A DNA stretch of 64,000 bases from Chryseobacterium sp. FH2 (GTDB lineage Bacteria; Bacteroidota; Bacteroidia; Flavobacteriales; Weeksellaceae): contig NZ_LFNE01000001.1 of NCBI RefSeq assembly GCF_001045455.1, forward strand, positions 62,001 to 126,000, written 5' to 3'. The stretch's first letter is position 1. Every line of letters starts with the position of its first letter. This document shows, piece by piece, positions 25,798 to 33,953 of this stretch. Both the position numbers and the translations under genes were made by a program. The notes under the pieces are model-generated. The model had not been told where the DNA came from. It did not search any database and saw only the letters and a list, made by a program, of their open reading frames with translations.

Positions 25798-26153
25798 TTG
25801 TATTATGAATTTTATTTAAATAATTTTTTATAAATCTTTCTATTTTTTGATCATTTAGTATTGCCTGACAGCTCATAAATGAAAAATTCAGTACCAAACT
25901 CTGAAACAAAAAGTAAAAGAACACAAATTTTACAGGCGGGAACAAAAAAATTCCGAGGAATTAAACTTTTTAAAAATATTTAAATCATGCACCCTAAACC
26001 TTCTATAACAAAAATTTCCGGGAAATATATTTATCAGGAAAGAGCTTACACTGAAATTTAAAATCCAATTACCGTAATAAGTAAATAAAAGGAAACTTAA
26101 TTTCAAGATTATTCTTTTCTATGAAGCCTAAAACCATTGCATGATCAAAAATG
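25798..26153. other. AT-rich intergenic gap without recognisable feature
   Basis: Between the two Fe-S genes lie 356 bp with no good ORF, RNA, strong hairpin or repeat that can be recognised on either strand. In related genomes such genes are often adjacent, so the gap may hold a degraded gene. Confidence 0.4.
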
Positions 26154-27482
26154 TTAATCATTTGCCCAATTTAATCTATCTGCCTGGTTATACTGCCATG
26201 GAGCTGCATTATTTTCTACATTTGTCATCATCAGGTTCAGTTCCTGTGGTGCAGCAGACTGCTCCATTACCAGGAATCTTCTCATTTCGAAAATAATAGA
26301 AAGAGGATCAAGCAACACAGGGCAGGCCTCTGTACAAGCATTACATGTAGTACATGCCCAAAGCTCCTCTTTTGTGATATAGTCGTTCAGAAGTTTTTTA
26401 CCGTCATCAACGAAGCTTCCGTTTTTATCTATATTTCTCCCGACTTCTTCCAGACGATCCCTCGTTTTCATTAAAATCAACCTAGGAGAAAGTTTTTTAC
26501 CTGTAATATTTGCAGGGCATACAGAAGTACATCGGCCACATTCTGTACAGGAATAGGCATTTAGTAGCTGAACCTGGTTTAAATCAAAAATATCTTCTGC
26601 ACCAAATTTAGAAGGAATTTCTGCTTCGCTTCCTTCTGCCGGAGCAGCATAAGGATCTGCATTGGGATCCATCATTAATTTAATTTCTTTGGTAACGGAC
26701 TCCAGATTGTTGAATTTTCCTTTTTTCTCCAAATTTGCATACCAAGTGCTTGGAAAAGCTAAAATGATATGCAAATGTTTCGAATAATAAAGGTAATTCA
26801 TAAAGAACAGAATCCCAACAAAGTGAAACCACCAAGCAGCTCTTTCCGTAAAGAATAAAAATCCATCACCAAAATTATTGAAAATCGGGCCTAAAAGAGT
26901 TGAGCTTATCGGAAAATTTCCATGTTCCGGAAGAAGTCCTCTTTGCTGAAGCACCCAATCTGAGGCATTCATTTTGAAAAAGGCCATCATTAAAGCAAAT
27001 TCAATAATCAAAATCCAGTTTGCATCGTGTTTAGGCCACCCGAAAAGTTCTTTCATCGTTAATCTTTTCACTCCGTAAAAATTTCTACGTATGAAAAATA
27101 CGACTACTCCAATCACAACTAAGAGTGCCAAAACTTCTAATGTTGCCGTGAAGAAATTATAAAAACTATGACCTAAAATAGAAGATAAAAACCTGTGTGT
27201 GCCGAATATTCCGTCAACAATGATTTCTAATAATTCAATGTTAATAATAACAAAACCTACATAAACAAAAAGGTGCAAGATACCTGCTACGGGGCGTTTC
27301 ACCATTTTACTCTGTCCCATCGCAACTCGTGCCATAGTTTCCCAGCGCTCTCCTTTTTTGTCATTTCGGTTGATCTCACGTCCTAACCTGATGTTTCTAT
27401 ATATCTTTTGCAGACTTTTTGCAAAAAGCCCAAAACCTGCAATTAATAAGATCAGAAAAATAATATTATCAAGATATTGCAT
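26154..27482 (-). CDS. Membrane-bound 4Fe-4S oxidoreductase subunit (HdrC/DsrK-like)
   Basis: 442 aa. About residues 1-250 form five membrane helices of the NarI/DsrM cytochrome b type; the C-terminal part carries two 4Fe-4S motifs, 'CTECGRCTSVCP' and 'CTTCNACTEACP'. It would pass electrons between the quinone pool and the CCG-domain subunit encoded downstream. Complete length, ATG start. Confidence 0.88.
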   Translation of the reverse strand: MQYLDNIIFLILLIAGFGLFAKSLQKIYRNIRLGREINRNDKKGERWETMARVAMGQSKMVKRPVAGILHLFVYVGFVIINIELLEIIVDGIFGTHRFLSSILGHSFYNFFTATLEVLALLVVIGVVVFFIRRNFYGVKRLTMKELFGWPKHDANWILIIEFALMMAFFKMNASDWVLQQRGLLPEHGNFPISSTLLGPIFNNFGDGFLFFTERAAWWFHFVGILFFMNYLYYSKHLHIILAFPSTWYANLEKKGKFNNLESVTKEIKLMMDPNADPYAAPAEGSEAEIPSKFGAEDIFDLNQVQLLNAYSCTECGRCTSVCPANITGKKLSPRLILMKTRDRLEEVGRNIDKNGSFVDDGKKLLNDYITKEELWACTTCNACTEACPVLLDPLSIIFEMRRFLVMEQSAAPQELNLMMTNVENNAAPWQYNQADRLNWAND

Positions 27483-27493
27483 GGTTTATTAGT

Positions 27494-28444
27494 TTAGTCT
27501 TTATTATTCTTACCAAAAACCGAAAAATTGATATATCTTTTCGGGTTTGCTTTCATATCTTCTATTAATGAATTCAGGTTTGTAGATGCAGAGTTTAAAT
27601 TATTATATAACTGCTCATCCTTCATCAGCTTACCTAGACTGCCCTGCCCGTTATCAATTCCCCCAATAACCTGATTAAGCCTTCCAACGGTAGCATCTAA
27701 ATTTGCAATGGTTGCATTCAGCCTCTTAGTATCAATACTTTCAGCTAAGTTTCCGTACTTGTCTAAAGTAACCTTACCGCTTTGCATTGTAATGCTTGCA
27801 TCATCCAGTACTTTTTGAAGTTTTGGATCGTTATGCCCAACTAAAGTATTCACACTTCCCGCTGTTGTTTGTAAGGCTCCTACCGTTCTATTAAGATTAG
27901 CCAATAATGCTCTGATTTCTTCTCTGTTCTGTGCATTTACCACTTGATTTGCATTTGCCATTAAAGAATCAACTCTATATAAAACAGTCTGTAACTGATC
28001 CTTTACAGGACCAACCTGTGAAGAAAGGCTTCCTAGAGTTCCCAGTCTGAAAGCCCCTTTTAAGGTATCTCCATCTTTTGCTGTTGCTCCTCCGTAGGAA
28101 AGATTAATTCTCATTTCCTTTCCTGACATTAATCCCGGTTCGAAAATTTCAAGTGCTGAGTTTTTCGAAAACTCAAAATCATTATCTACAGTAATTTTTA
28201 CCACAAAATCTATCTTCCCATCCTTGGAAGTACGGGGAATGATCTTATCGACCTGCCCCACCTTTAAACCATTGATAGAAACCGGAGAAGACTGAGCTAA
28301 TCCTTCTACGTTATCGTATTTTGCGTAAAATATATTATCGGTAGTAAAAAGGCTTCTTCCTTTCATGAATTGAAATAATACTACAAAGCCTACAATAGCT
28401 AAAAGTGCGATTACACCAGCTTTTAATTCTTTACTGAACTTCAC
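27494..28444 (-). CDS. MlaD-family (MCE) lipid-transport protein
   Basis: 316 aa: one N-terminal membrane anchor ('AGVIALLAIVGFVVLFQFM'), a single MCE domain (about 37-115, 'NVEGLAQSSPVSINGLKVGQV'), then a long helical region. MlaD hexamers bridge the inner-membrane MlaFE transporter and the periplasm in phospholipid transport. Here the mlaF and mlaE genes lie 14 kb away (41960-43527). The start codon is GTG. It is 11 bp upstream of the Fe-S gene. Confidence 0.88.
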   Translation of the reverse strand: MKFSKELKAGVIALLAIVGFVVLFQFMKGRSLFTTDNIFYAKYDNVEGLAQSSPVSINGLKVGQVDKIIPRTSKDGKIDFVVKITVDNDFEFSKNSALEIFEPGLMSGKEMRINLSYGGATAKDGDTLKGAFRLGTLGSLSSQVGPVKDQLQTVLYRVDSLMANANQVVNAQNREEIRALLANLNRTVGALQTTAGSVNTLVGHNDPKLQKVLDDASITMQSGKVTLDKYGNLAESIDTKRLNATIANLDATVGRLNQVIGGIDNGQGSLGKLMKDEQLYNNLNSASTNLNSLIEDMKANPKRYINFSVFGKNNKD

Positions 28445-28523
28445 TTGCTAAATTTTTTCTAATGAGCAAATATAGTACATTTTAAATTAATGTTCTTCTT
28501 TATTGCTCTGCGTTAAATACAAA

Positions 28524-28550
28524 AAAAGCGGCAAAAACTTTGCCGCTTTT
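28524..28550 (-). terminator. Terminator after the PpiD-like gene
   Basis: 12-bp stem AAAAGCGGCAAA/TTTGCCGCTTTT with a 3-nt loop and T-run in the minus-strand direction, 25 bp after the stop. Confidence 0.85.
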
Positions 28551-28574
28551 ATATTTAAAATAAAAATTAGATTC

Positions 28575-30722
28575 TTATTGTTGTTGAGTTCCCAGTTTAT
28601 TCCAGATCTCAATTCTGTAATCATCAATATCTGCATTGTCTTGTAAGCTTTTTAACCAAGCCTGACCAAACATTCCTGCATTTCTCTGAGTAACAGACTC
28701 TGTAAATTGTTTAAGATCTCCAGGTTGTTTGTTTGTGATTTCGTTCTTTTTAACCAAAACGTACACCCCTGTTCCTCCTTCGATAGGATTAGAAATTTTC
28801 CCTTTCGCAACACCGAATGCCGCACCAGCTACTTTAGGTTCCATAGCGCCGGCTACTGAAGGATTTAATAAGTTTACCTGAGCTGTTTGCTTTGTAGTGG
28901 CAAATTGTTTAGCAATTTGGTCTAAGCTACCAGCTTTACCAATTTTTTCAGAGATTTGTTTTGCTGCCAATTTGTTTTTAACAATTACTTCAATCTGATC
29001 TCTTACTGATTCAGGATCTGCAAGACCTTTTTCCTGCTTACCATTTAAGTAAACTACAATTTTATCTCCTGTTCCTTCTACAGTAAAGAATTCTGTATCT
29101 CCTTTTTCCCTCTTCTTATTGAAAGCCCAAGCCAAGATTTCAGCGTCTTTGTCTGTACCTAAACCTTGAAGCTGACCGTCAAATCTTTTCGCTTGTTTAG
29201 GGTTAGAGAACTGGTAATTTCCTTTTTTAGCAATATTTACAAAATCATTGAAAGATTTCCCTTGTACTTGCTGGATAAATCTTCTTGCATTTTTATCTGT
29301 AGCCGCTTCTGTAGCATCAGAAGGTTTCACGGCTTTCACCAAGTTAGCCACTTTATAAGCCATCGAACCTGGTTTTTTATCTTCAATATTGATAATATGA
29401 TACCCAAATTGAGTTTCCACAACACCTGTGGCACCTTTAGGATTGTTCGCCAAATAATGTAAAAATTCCGGTACGAAAGGAGTTTCAGGAGTCGTCCATC
29501 CCAGGCTACCCCCTTGGGCAGCAGAATTTGGATCGTTTGAAAGCTTAAGGAATTCTGTAAATTTAGCAGGATTAGCTTTTACAACAGCTCCGATAGAATC
29601 GGCTAATTTCTTAGCCTGTTCTTTAGATCTTGTAACACCTTCACCGGCAGGGCTCCCTTTAAACGCAATAAGGATATGTCTTGACAATGTAGAATCGGAA
29701 GTCTTTTTATCTAAAAGTTTAGAAACTACATAGAAGTTTTGCTCTTTATAAGGTCCGAAAGTCTGTCCGATAGCAGCAGAAGCAATCTGTCCCTGAATAG
29801 TTTGCGGCAATTGGTTGGGCTTTAAATACTGAGCATTGAAAGGCATATCAGAATTAGCCATTACAAACATAGAGTCATTTTTAGTGTTCTGGAAGTTTTC
29901 TGTCCCTCCGCTTGCGTCAGTCCCTCCTGAGAATAATTTCGTCATTTCTTTCTGAGCCGCAGCATCATCAGATGCACTTGGCGTAGAAGGAAAATATACA
30001 ATACCAATATTCCTGCTTGGTTCAGCTTTGAACATCACCGGGTGCTCCTTGATGTAGTTGGCTAAATCTTCAGTTGTAACTTTGATATTATTTTTTTGAA
30101 GATAAGTAGTGTAATCAATTTTCACAAAATCAATATCAGCTAGCTGATCTCTTTGCTTCATTAATTCCTCTGCTTCTTTTTTACCGGTAGTAACACCAGC
30201 AGAAATATTTGCAAACACCTGTCTTGCCATCAATCTATACTCAATAGTTTTTCTTGTTTTCAACCATTGATTATATCCTTCCGGACTCGCTGTTTTTAAA
30301 TCTTCGATTTGTTTTTTAAGCTCCTGAGTTTTGAAGTTACCTTTCTCATCAAAGAACTGTTGATTCTGAGCAAACATTTGATCGTACTGAATTTGATTCC
30401 AGAAATAATCATCCGTCATTTCAAAGCCCATCTTCTCAAACTGCTGCTTGATAAGCTTAGATTGTACCAATAACTGCCAAGCTTGCTCTTCAAGACCATT
30501 TTTTGGTTGACCTTGCTGATCAGCTTGCTGTTGTAATACGAAAAGCTGGTCATTAAACTCCTCACGGGTAATTTTTTCGCCATTTACTTTTCCTAAAACA
30601 TCAGGATTTTTACCAAAAACCTTATCAATACTATCCGGGTTTACAAGGAACGCCAAAAGCGCCAGTGCAATTACTCCCATCAAAAGCCAAGGTCTACTCC
30701 TAATTTGTCCTAAAATTGCCAT
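28575..30722 (-). CDS. Periplasmic peptidyl-prolyl isomerase/chaperone, PpiD/SurA-like
   Basis: 715 aa. A single N-terminal membrane anchor ('WLLMGVIALALLAFLVNP') precedes a SurA-N-like chaperone domain ('VNGEKITREEFNDQLFVLQQQ') and at about residues 340-450 a parvulin domain ('SRHILIAF', 'SNDPNSAAQGGSLGWTTPETPFVPEF', 'QFGYHIINIEDK'), followed by a second chaperone half. This is the PpiD layout; it helps outer-membrane and secreted proteins fold. Divergent from lon, another protein quality gene. Confidence 0.88.
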   Translation of the reverse strand: MAILGQIRSRPWLLMGVIALALLAFLVNPDSIDKVFGKNPDVLGKVNGEKITREEFNDQLFVLQQQADQQGQPKNGLEEQAWQLLVQSKLIKQQFEKMGFEMTDDYFWNQIQYDQMFAQNQQFFDEKGNFKTQELKKQIEDLKTASPEGYNQWLKTRKTIEYRLMARQVFANISAGVTTGKKEAEELMKQRDQLADIDFVKIDYTTYLQKNNIKVTTEDLANYIKEHPVMFKAEPSRNIGIVYFPSTPSASDDAAAQKEMTKLFSGGTDASGGTENFQNTKNDSMFVMANSDMPFNAQYLKPNQLPQTIQGQIASAAIGQTFGPYKEQNFYVVSKLLDKKTSDSTLSRHILIAFKGSPAGEGVTRSKEQAKKLADSIGAVVKANPAKFTEFLKLSNDPNSAAQGGSLGWTTPETPFVPEFLHYLANNPKGATGVVETQFGYHIINIEDKKPGSMAYKVANLVKAVKPSDATEAATDKNARRFIQQVQGKSFNDFVNIAKKGNYQFSNPKQAKRFDGQLQGLGTDKDAEILAWAFNKKREKGDTEFFTVEGTGDKIVVYLNGKQEKGLADPESVRDQIEVIVKNKLAAKQISEKIGKAGSLDQIAKQFATTKQTAQVNLLNPSVAGAMEPKVAGAAFGVAKGKISNPIEGGTGVYVLVKKNEITNKQPGDLKQFTESVTQRNAGMFGQAWLKSLQDNADIDDYRIEIWNKLGTQQQ

Positions 30723-30860
30723 TATATAAATTATAGTTTTTTATCAGTTTGCGAAAATACACATTTTTAAGAAATTACGGAAATCCTGGTTCTTTATTTT
30801 AATTTTTAAATTTAATTTATTTAAAAAAGGAAATTTTGACCGTATTTTTTAGTAAAAAAC

Positions 30861-30885
30861 AAATGGCATAAGTATTGTGCCATTT
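30861..30885. promoter_or_regulatory. Inverted repeat AAATGGCA-N9-TGCCATTT, also sigma-54-like
   Basis: Perfect 8-bp inverted repeat about 100 bp upstream of lon. The plus strand reads TGGCATAAGTATTGT, one base short of the sigma-54 -24/-12 pattern (TGGCAY-N5-TTGC). Either a protein-binding palindrome or a sigma-54 promoter is possible; neither is proven. Confidence 0.4.
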
Positions 30886-30954
30886 AGCATACCATAATAT
30901 GTTATATATTTTCAGAGCATATTGTGAGATTTCACTTTAATGAATTAAAACGGA

Positions 30955-30971
30955 AATGACAATTTGTCATT
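30955..30971. promoter_or_regulatory. Inverted repeat AATGACA-N3-TGTCATT before lon
   Basis: Perfect 7-bp arms with a 3-nt spacer, ending 9 bp before the lon ATG. The position suits an operator or a small hairpin in the 5' leader. Confidence 0.45.
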
Positions 30972-30980
30972 CTATTAACT

Positions 30981-33386
30981 ATGACAGAATTTGAAGATAT
31001 TAGTTTAGAGGAAATGATTAGCGATGGGTTTGATATTGTGGCTGAAGAAATCAATCTTTCTGATCTGTCGGAAACAGAAAAAAATTCCGAGCAAAAAGTA
31101 TTCCCTATACTTCCTGTAAGAAATATGGTAATGTTCCCCAATGTGGTAATTCCTATTACAGCAGGCAGAAAAGCATCAATACAACTTTTAGAAGAAGCTC
31201 AGAAAAACGGAGATTTTATAGGTATAGTAAGCCAGAAAAATTCAGATTTGGAACAACCTTCTGATAAAGATCTGTATCAGGTCGGAACATTGGCAAAAAT
31301 CATTAAAATAATAAAACTTCCTGAAGGCAATATTACAGCAATTACCAAAGGTTTTTACAGATTTAAGGTAAAAAAATATGTTGAAACTCAACCCTATTTT
31401 AAAGCTGAAATTTCAAAATTAAAAGACACGAAACCTAAGAATCAGGAAGAGTACGAAGCATTATTGGAAAATGTGAAAGATTTGGCTTTAAAAATCATTG
31501 AGCTTGATCCAAACATCCCCAACGCGGCTAATTTTGCAATAAAAAACATTAATAACAATGATGATTTATTAAACTTCATCTGCACAAATGCTAATTTTCC
31601 ATCTACGGAAAAACAAAAATTGCTTGAAGAAAAAAGCGTGACGGAAAGAGCCAGTAAATGCTATGAAATGATGCATGAAGATTTCAGAAAACTTGAGTTG
31701 AGAAATCAGATTCATCAAAAAACATCTAAGGATCTTGATAAGCAGCAGAGAGAATATTTTCTAAATCAACAAATCAGAACCATACAGGAAGAACTTGGAG
31801 GCGGGCCAGAAGGTGATGTTGAAGATTTGATTAACAAAGCTAAATCTAAGAAATGGAGCATTGAAGTTGAAGAACACTTTCAAAAAGAAATTGGAAGATT
31901 GCAGCGTCAAAATCCAAATTCACCGGATTATAATGTTCAAAGAAATTACTTGGATTTCTTCACAGAACTTCCTTGGGAAACCTATACGAAAGACACTTTT
32001 GATATTGCAAAAGCTGAAAAAGTTTTAGATAAAGCTCATTTCGGCTTAGAAGATATCAAGAAAAGAATTTTGGAGCACATGGCTGTTTTAAAATTAAAAA
32101 ATAACATGAAATCTCCTATCCTACTGCTCGTTGGGCCTCCGGGAGTTGGTAAAACTTCATTAGGAAAATCGATTGCAGATGCTCTTGGAAGAAAATATGT
32201 AAGATTATCTTTGGGAGGTCTTCATGACGAAAGTGAAATTCGTGGTCACAGAAAAACATACATTGGCGCAATGGCAGGAAGAATCCTCCAGTCTATCAAA
32301 AAGGCGGGAACTTCCAATCCGGTAATTGTCTTAGATGAAATTGATAAAATAGGACAAGGTCTTCATGGAGATCCAAGTTCAGCGCTTTTAGAAGTTCTTG
32401 ACCCTGAACAAAATAAATCTTTCTACGACAATTTCTTAGAAATGGGTTATGATTTGTCCAAAGTGATGTTTATTGCAACGGCAAATTCACTTTCCACAAT
32501 TCAAACTCCACTTTTGGACAGAACTGAAATCATCCAGATTGCCGGTTATACACTGGAAGAAAAAATAGAGATTGCAAAGAGGCATTTAATCAAAAAACAG
32601 CAGGAAGAAAACGGCTTGGATTCAAAATCATTCAAACTTGGAAATCCTGAATTAAAACATATCATCGAAGCGCACACCTCTGAAAGCGGAGTAAGAAATT
32701 TAGAGAAAAGAATTGCAGGAATTGCCCGCTGGGTAGCTTTGCAGACAGCTTTGTTGAAAGAATACGATTCTAAAATTTCGATTGAAAAAGTTGATGAAAT
32801 ATTAGGGGTTCCAAGACCGAAAAGCCTATCTGAAATTACAGATTCTCCCGGAGTTGTCACCGGGCTTGCCTGGACAAGTGTTGGTGGAGATATCTTATTC
32901 ATTGAAAGTATTTTAAGCAATGGAAAAGGTGGATTAACCATGACAGGGAATTTAGGAACTGTAATGAAAGAATCGGCTACAATCGCTTTAGAATATCTCA
33001 AAGCAAAATATAACGAACTCGGTATTTCTCAGGAAGATATCGAAAAGAAAAATATTCACGTTCACGTTCCGGAAGGAGCTACCCCAAAAGATGGACCTTC
33101 CGCAGGTATTGCAATGCTGACTTCGATGGTTTCATCGTTTAAAAATAAAAAAGTAAAATCCCATCTTGCTATGACAGGAGAGATCACTCTAAGAGGGAAA
33201 GTACTTCCTGTTGGCGGAATCAAAGAAAAACTTTTGGCAGCTACAAGAGCAGGCATCACTGATGTCATACTTTGCGAAGCCAACAGAAAAGATGTAGAAG
33301 AAATAAAAAAAGATTACTTAAAAAATCTTAAAGTACATTATGTCAATAAAATGGAAGAAGTAATCGACATTGCGATTGAAAAGTAA
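30981..33386 (+). CDS. lon: ATP-dependent protease La (Lon)
   Basis: 801 aa, full-length LonA: N-terminal substrate-binding domain opening 'FPILPVRNMVMFPNVVIPI', AAA+ domain with Walker A 'GPPGVGKT' (about 387-394) and Walker B 'VIVLDEIDK', and C-terminal Ser/Lys protease with Ser707 in 'KDGPSAGIAM' and the 'GGIKEKLLAA' lysine pair at 748/750. It degrades misfolded and regulatory proteins. Possible control elements lie upstream (30861-30885, 30955-30971). Confidence 0.97.
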   Translation: MTEFEDISLEEMISDGFDIVAEEINLSDLSETEKNSEQKVFPILPVRNMVMFPNVVIPITAGRKASIQLLEEAQKNGDFIGIVSQKNSDLEQPSDKDLYQVGTLAKIIKIIKLPEGNITAITKGFYRFKVKKYVETQPYFKAEISKLKDTKPKNQEEYEALLENVKDLALKIIELDPNIPNAANFAIKNINNNDDLLNFICTNANFPSTEKQKLLEEKSVTERASKCYEMMHEDFRKLELRNQIHQKTSKDLDKQQREYFLNQQIRTIQEELGGGPEGDVEDLINKAKSKKWSIEVEEHFQKEIGRLQRQNPNSPDYNVQRNYLDFFTELPWETYTKDTFDIAKAEKVLDKAHFGLEDIKKRILEHMAVLKLKNNMKSPILLLVGPPGVGKTSLGKSIADALGRKYVRLSLGGLHDESEIRGHRKTYIGAMAGRILQSIKKAGTSNPVIVLDEIDKIGQGLHGDPSSALLEVLDPEQNKSFYDNFLEMGYDLSKVMFIATANSLSTIQTPLLDRTEIIQIAGYTLEEKIEIAKRHLIKKQQEENGLDSKSFKLGNPELKHIIEAHTSESGVRNLEKRIAGIARWVALQTALLKEYDSKISIEKVDEILGVPRPKSLSEITDSPGVVTGLAWTSVGGDILFIESILSNGKGGLTMTGNLGTVMKESATIALEYLKAKYNELGISQEDIEKKNIHVHVPEGATPKDGPSAGIAMLTSMVSSFKNKKVKSHLAMTGEITLRGKVLPVGGIKEKLLAATRAGITDVILCEANRKDVEEIKKDYLKNLKVHYVNKMEEVIDIAIEK

Positions 33387-33477
33387 CTCCGTCTAAGCCC
33401 AGGATTCTGAGAAATCCCATCGGAAGAGTTTTAGGGCTGATGGTCAGCAAGATGAATAGTATGGATTTGTAATTTTT

Positions 33478-33507
33478 TTTGCAAATTAGAAAAATAATAT
33501 ATCTTTG
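33478..33507 (+). promoter_or_regulatory. Strong Bacteroidota-type promoter of the leader ORF
   Basis: TTTG at 33478-33481, 18-nt spacer, TATCTTTG at 33500-33507. Transcription should begin near 33512. The only thing it directly serves is the 25-codon ORF and terminator that follow. Confidence 0.75.
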
Positions 33508-33549
33508 CACCAGAAAAATAAAGTTTAACCATTAAAAAACAACGAAGCA

Positions 33550-33627
33550 ATGTTCAAATTTGATCATATTTCCCCTATCGGTTTACCACTTATGGTGGTA
33601 AGGCTTCGTGGTTTGGTACATTCTTAG
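33550..33627 (+). CDS. 25-residue leader peptide ORF
   Basis: Starts ATG TTC AAA and encodes 25 residues beginning 'MFKFDHISPIGLPLM' and ending 'RLRGLVHS'. It lies about 38 nt behind a predicted transcription start. The RNA inside the ORF can fold into TTACCAC-TTATG-GTGGTAA, and a Rho-independent terminator follows the stop by 22 nt. Promoter, short ORF, internal hairpin and terminator together look like a transcription attenuator or an independent small RNA. No biosynthetic gene follows; the next gene is rtcB, 327 bp on. The peptide is rich in Leu/Val/Ile/Pro, but no control residue stands out. Confidence 0.5.
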   Translation: MFKFDHISPIGLPLMVVRLRGLVHS

Positions 33628-33649
33628 AATAACAGTATAATGAAATATC

Positions 33650-33682
33650 AAAACCCGAGGTCGTAAGATTTCGGGTTTTTTA
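33650..33682 (+). terminator. Terminator of the leader transcript
   Basis: 9-bp stem AAAACCCGA/TCGGGTTTT with a 12-nt loop, followed by T residues. Confidence 0.85.
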
Positions 33683-33724
33683 TTGCGCAATATTTCAAAC
33701 TCAAAACGTTTCCCCGAAATCAAA

Positions 33725-33828
33725 TTTTTAGGAGCTTAATCCCGCTTTCCGCTATATCTTTTTTGGCCAACGCTTTTTTCAAGCCAACGCAGAAAAAGGA
33801 TGCCGCTGCAATCGGGGCTAGGAATTCC
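33725..33828. repeat. Imperfect-palindrome intergenic element
   Basis: About 100 bp with imperfectly complementary halves: 'AGGAGCTTAATCCCGC' and 'CTTTTTT' on the left answer 'AGAAAAAGGAT' and 'ATCGGGGCTAGG' on the right. It is clearly more GC-rich than the bases around it. It resembles a dispersed intergenic element I have seen in Flavobacteriia genomes, recalled from memory only. It fills part of the gap between the leader RNA and rtcB; the rest of that gap (33829-33953) shows nothing clear. Confidence 0.5.
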
Positions 33829-33953
33829 AACTTTAATTCAACATTTGTCATAAAAATATCGTGACAACAAACAATCAACTAAAAGTATAGTTGAGAAAAT
33901 ATTCGATGTGGGAATGTCTATCATCTCACATCTATTATCTAAAATCTAAAAAG

